Positions 5,084 through 5,531 of a stretch of DNA of 5,531 nucleotides are shown one piece after another. The position numbers and the translations under genes were made by a program. How positions within the stretch are numbered: the first letter of the stretch is position 1; each line of letters begins with the position of its first letter. Under the pieces are notes generated by a model. It saw only the letters and a program-made list of their open reading frames with translations, was not told the DNA's origin and made no database searches. Source of the stretch: 2-12-FULL-43-11 sp035655355 (GTDB lineage Bacteria > Patescibacteriota > Minisyncoccia > UBA6257 > Colwellbacteraceae). The DNA lies in the NCBI GenBank assembly GCA_035655355.1, contig DASRUQ010000049.1:1-5531 (forward strand). The letters run 5' to 3'.

Positions 5084-5531
5084 TTAAAACTCGTAGGTTC
5101 TTTTTAGATCAAGTATATCCAGCCTGACCCCAAGGGCAGCGAGAATCCTCTGCGGAATGCCGTTAAGCGCCTCTGGGTGAGCTAGAACGGCATCGTGAAC
5201 CGCGAAACAAATCCTGGGTTTTACCTGAAGGGCGTAATCAACGGCCTCAGAAACCTTCAGCCAAGGTCCGGCAGTGGGCAGCGCCAGAACTTCCACCGGC
5301 TTACTGGGTTTAATAAGCGCGTCTCCGGGATAAAATAATTTGTTGGCAATCATGTAGCCTGTATTTTGGATGACAGGGATTGAAGAATGAATGACAGCGT
5401 GCCTATCACCGAAGCCCTCTATCGGCACTCCTTTCTCCAGCGAATTCTGCCCGTCTTCCACTAGAGAAAAAGGAATCTCTTCTTTATTCAACAGCTCTCC
5501 CACGGCCTTGTTCGTAATAATCTTAACTTCC
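5084..5531 (-). CDS. MBL-fold metallohydrolase, C-terminal part (5' end outside window)
   Basis: C-terminal 149 or so residues of a metallo-beta-lactamase superfamily hydrolase. The reading frame stays open to the window edge (EVKIITNKA precedes a GTG at 5503), so the GTG is internal and the true start lies beyond 5531. Visible family marks are a HAVIHSS strand region, NTGYMI, the PGDAL segment whose Asp corresponds to the bridging metal ligand, LPTAGPW, and a late His-Asp (FAVHDAVL) that corresponds to the last His ligand, followed by the usual short C-terminal LDILDLKRTYEF. The HxHxDH motif would lie upstream and cannot be seen. This layout fits the small, UlaG-like or PF12706/PF13483-type hydrolases of about 200 residues; the substrate cannot be inferred. 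It ends with TAA 38 bp before the next gene, with no terminator in between. Confidence 0.9.
   Translation of the reverse strand, partial: EVKIITNKAVGELLNKEEIPFSLVEDGQNSLEKGVPIEGFGDRHAVIHSSIPVIQNTGYMIANKLFYPGDALIKPSKPVEVLALPTAGPWLKVSEAVDYALQVKPRICFAVHDAVLAHPEALNGIPQRILAALGVRLDILDLKRTYEF

Noticed and set aside
5084..5503. Complete 139-residue MBL protein starting at the GTG at 5503
   Set aside because: The frame remains open to the window edge and the protein would lack the N-terminal metal-binding half of the fold, so it is a truncated view of a longer gene.

Overview
The window looks like a chromosomal housekeeping segment from a Candidate Phyla Radiation (Patescibacteria) bacterium, most likely of the Parcubacteria group. 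The evidence is indirect. The AlaRS N-terminus (GMQPLITYLLGEKHP, NRHNTFFEMLGNWSLGDYF, NWWSRSG), the primase TOPRIM variant VEGQMDF and a DUF5671 membrane protein next to a small secreted-type protein all match what I recall from that group. No rRNA or database match is available to prove it. UGA appears to be a normal stop, which argues against the UGA-recoding Absconditabacteria (SR1) and Gracilibacteria.

Every convincing gene lies on the minus strand, so transcription runs from high to low coordinates. In that order: (i) 5531-5084, the C-terminal two thirds of an MBL-fold metallohydrolase, cut by the window edge; (ii) 5045-4563, an unrecognised 160-residue protein with an N-terminal membrane anchor, behind its own consensus-like promoter; (iii) 4504-4004 and 4003-3545, a four-helix DUF5671 membrane protein and a membrane-anchored, pilin-like small protein with zero spacing, behind an extended -10 promoter and a leader hairpin; (iv) 3489-1744 dnaG, 1766-570 rpoD and 573-1 alaS (partial), whose reading frames overlap by 23 and 4 nt and which share one apparent promoter just upstream of dnaG.

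The last block is a compact version of the macromolecular synthesis operon (rpsU-dnaG-rpoD in E. coli). It joins replication priming (DnaG), the housekeeping sigma factor (RpoD) and translation (AlaRS in place of ribosomal protein S21). The two overlaps suggest translational coupling.

Coding density is very high. The only intergenic gaps are 38, 58 and 55 bp, and each holds a recognisable promoter-like element. No gene-free stretch exceeds 300 bases. I see no tRNA, rRNA, CRISPR array, insertion sequence or clear intrinsic terminator. The most interesting non-coding pattern concerns translation starts. None of the six visible starts has a properly placed Shine-Dalgarno sequence, and two genes have a good -10 hexamer only 7-8 nt before the ATG, as expected for leaderless mRNAs. 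I found no previously undescribed multi-gene system that I could defend.
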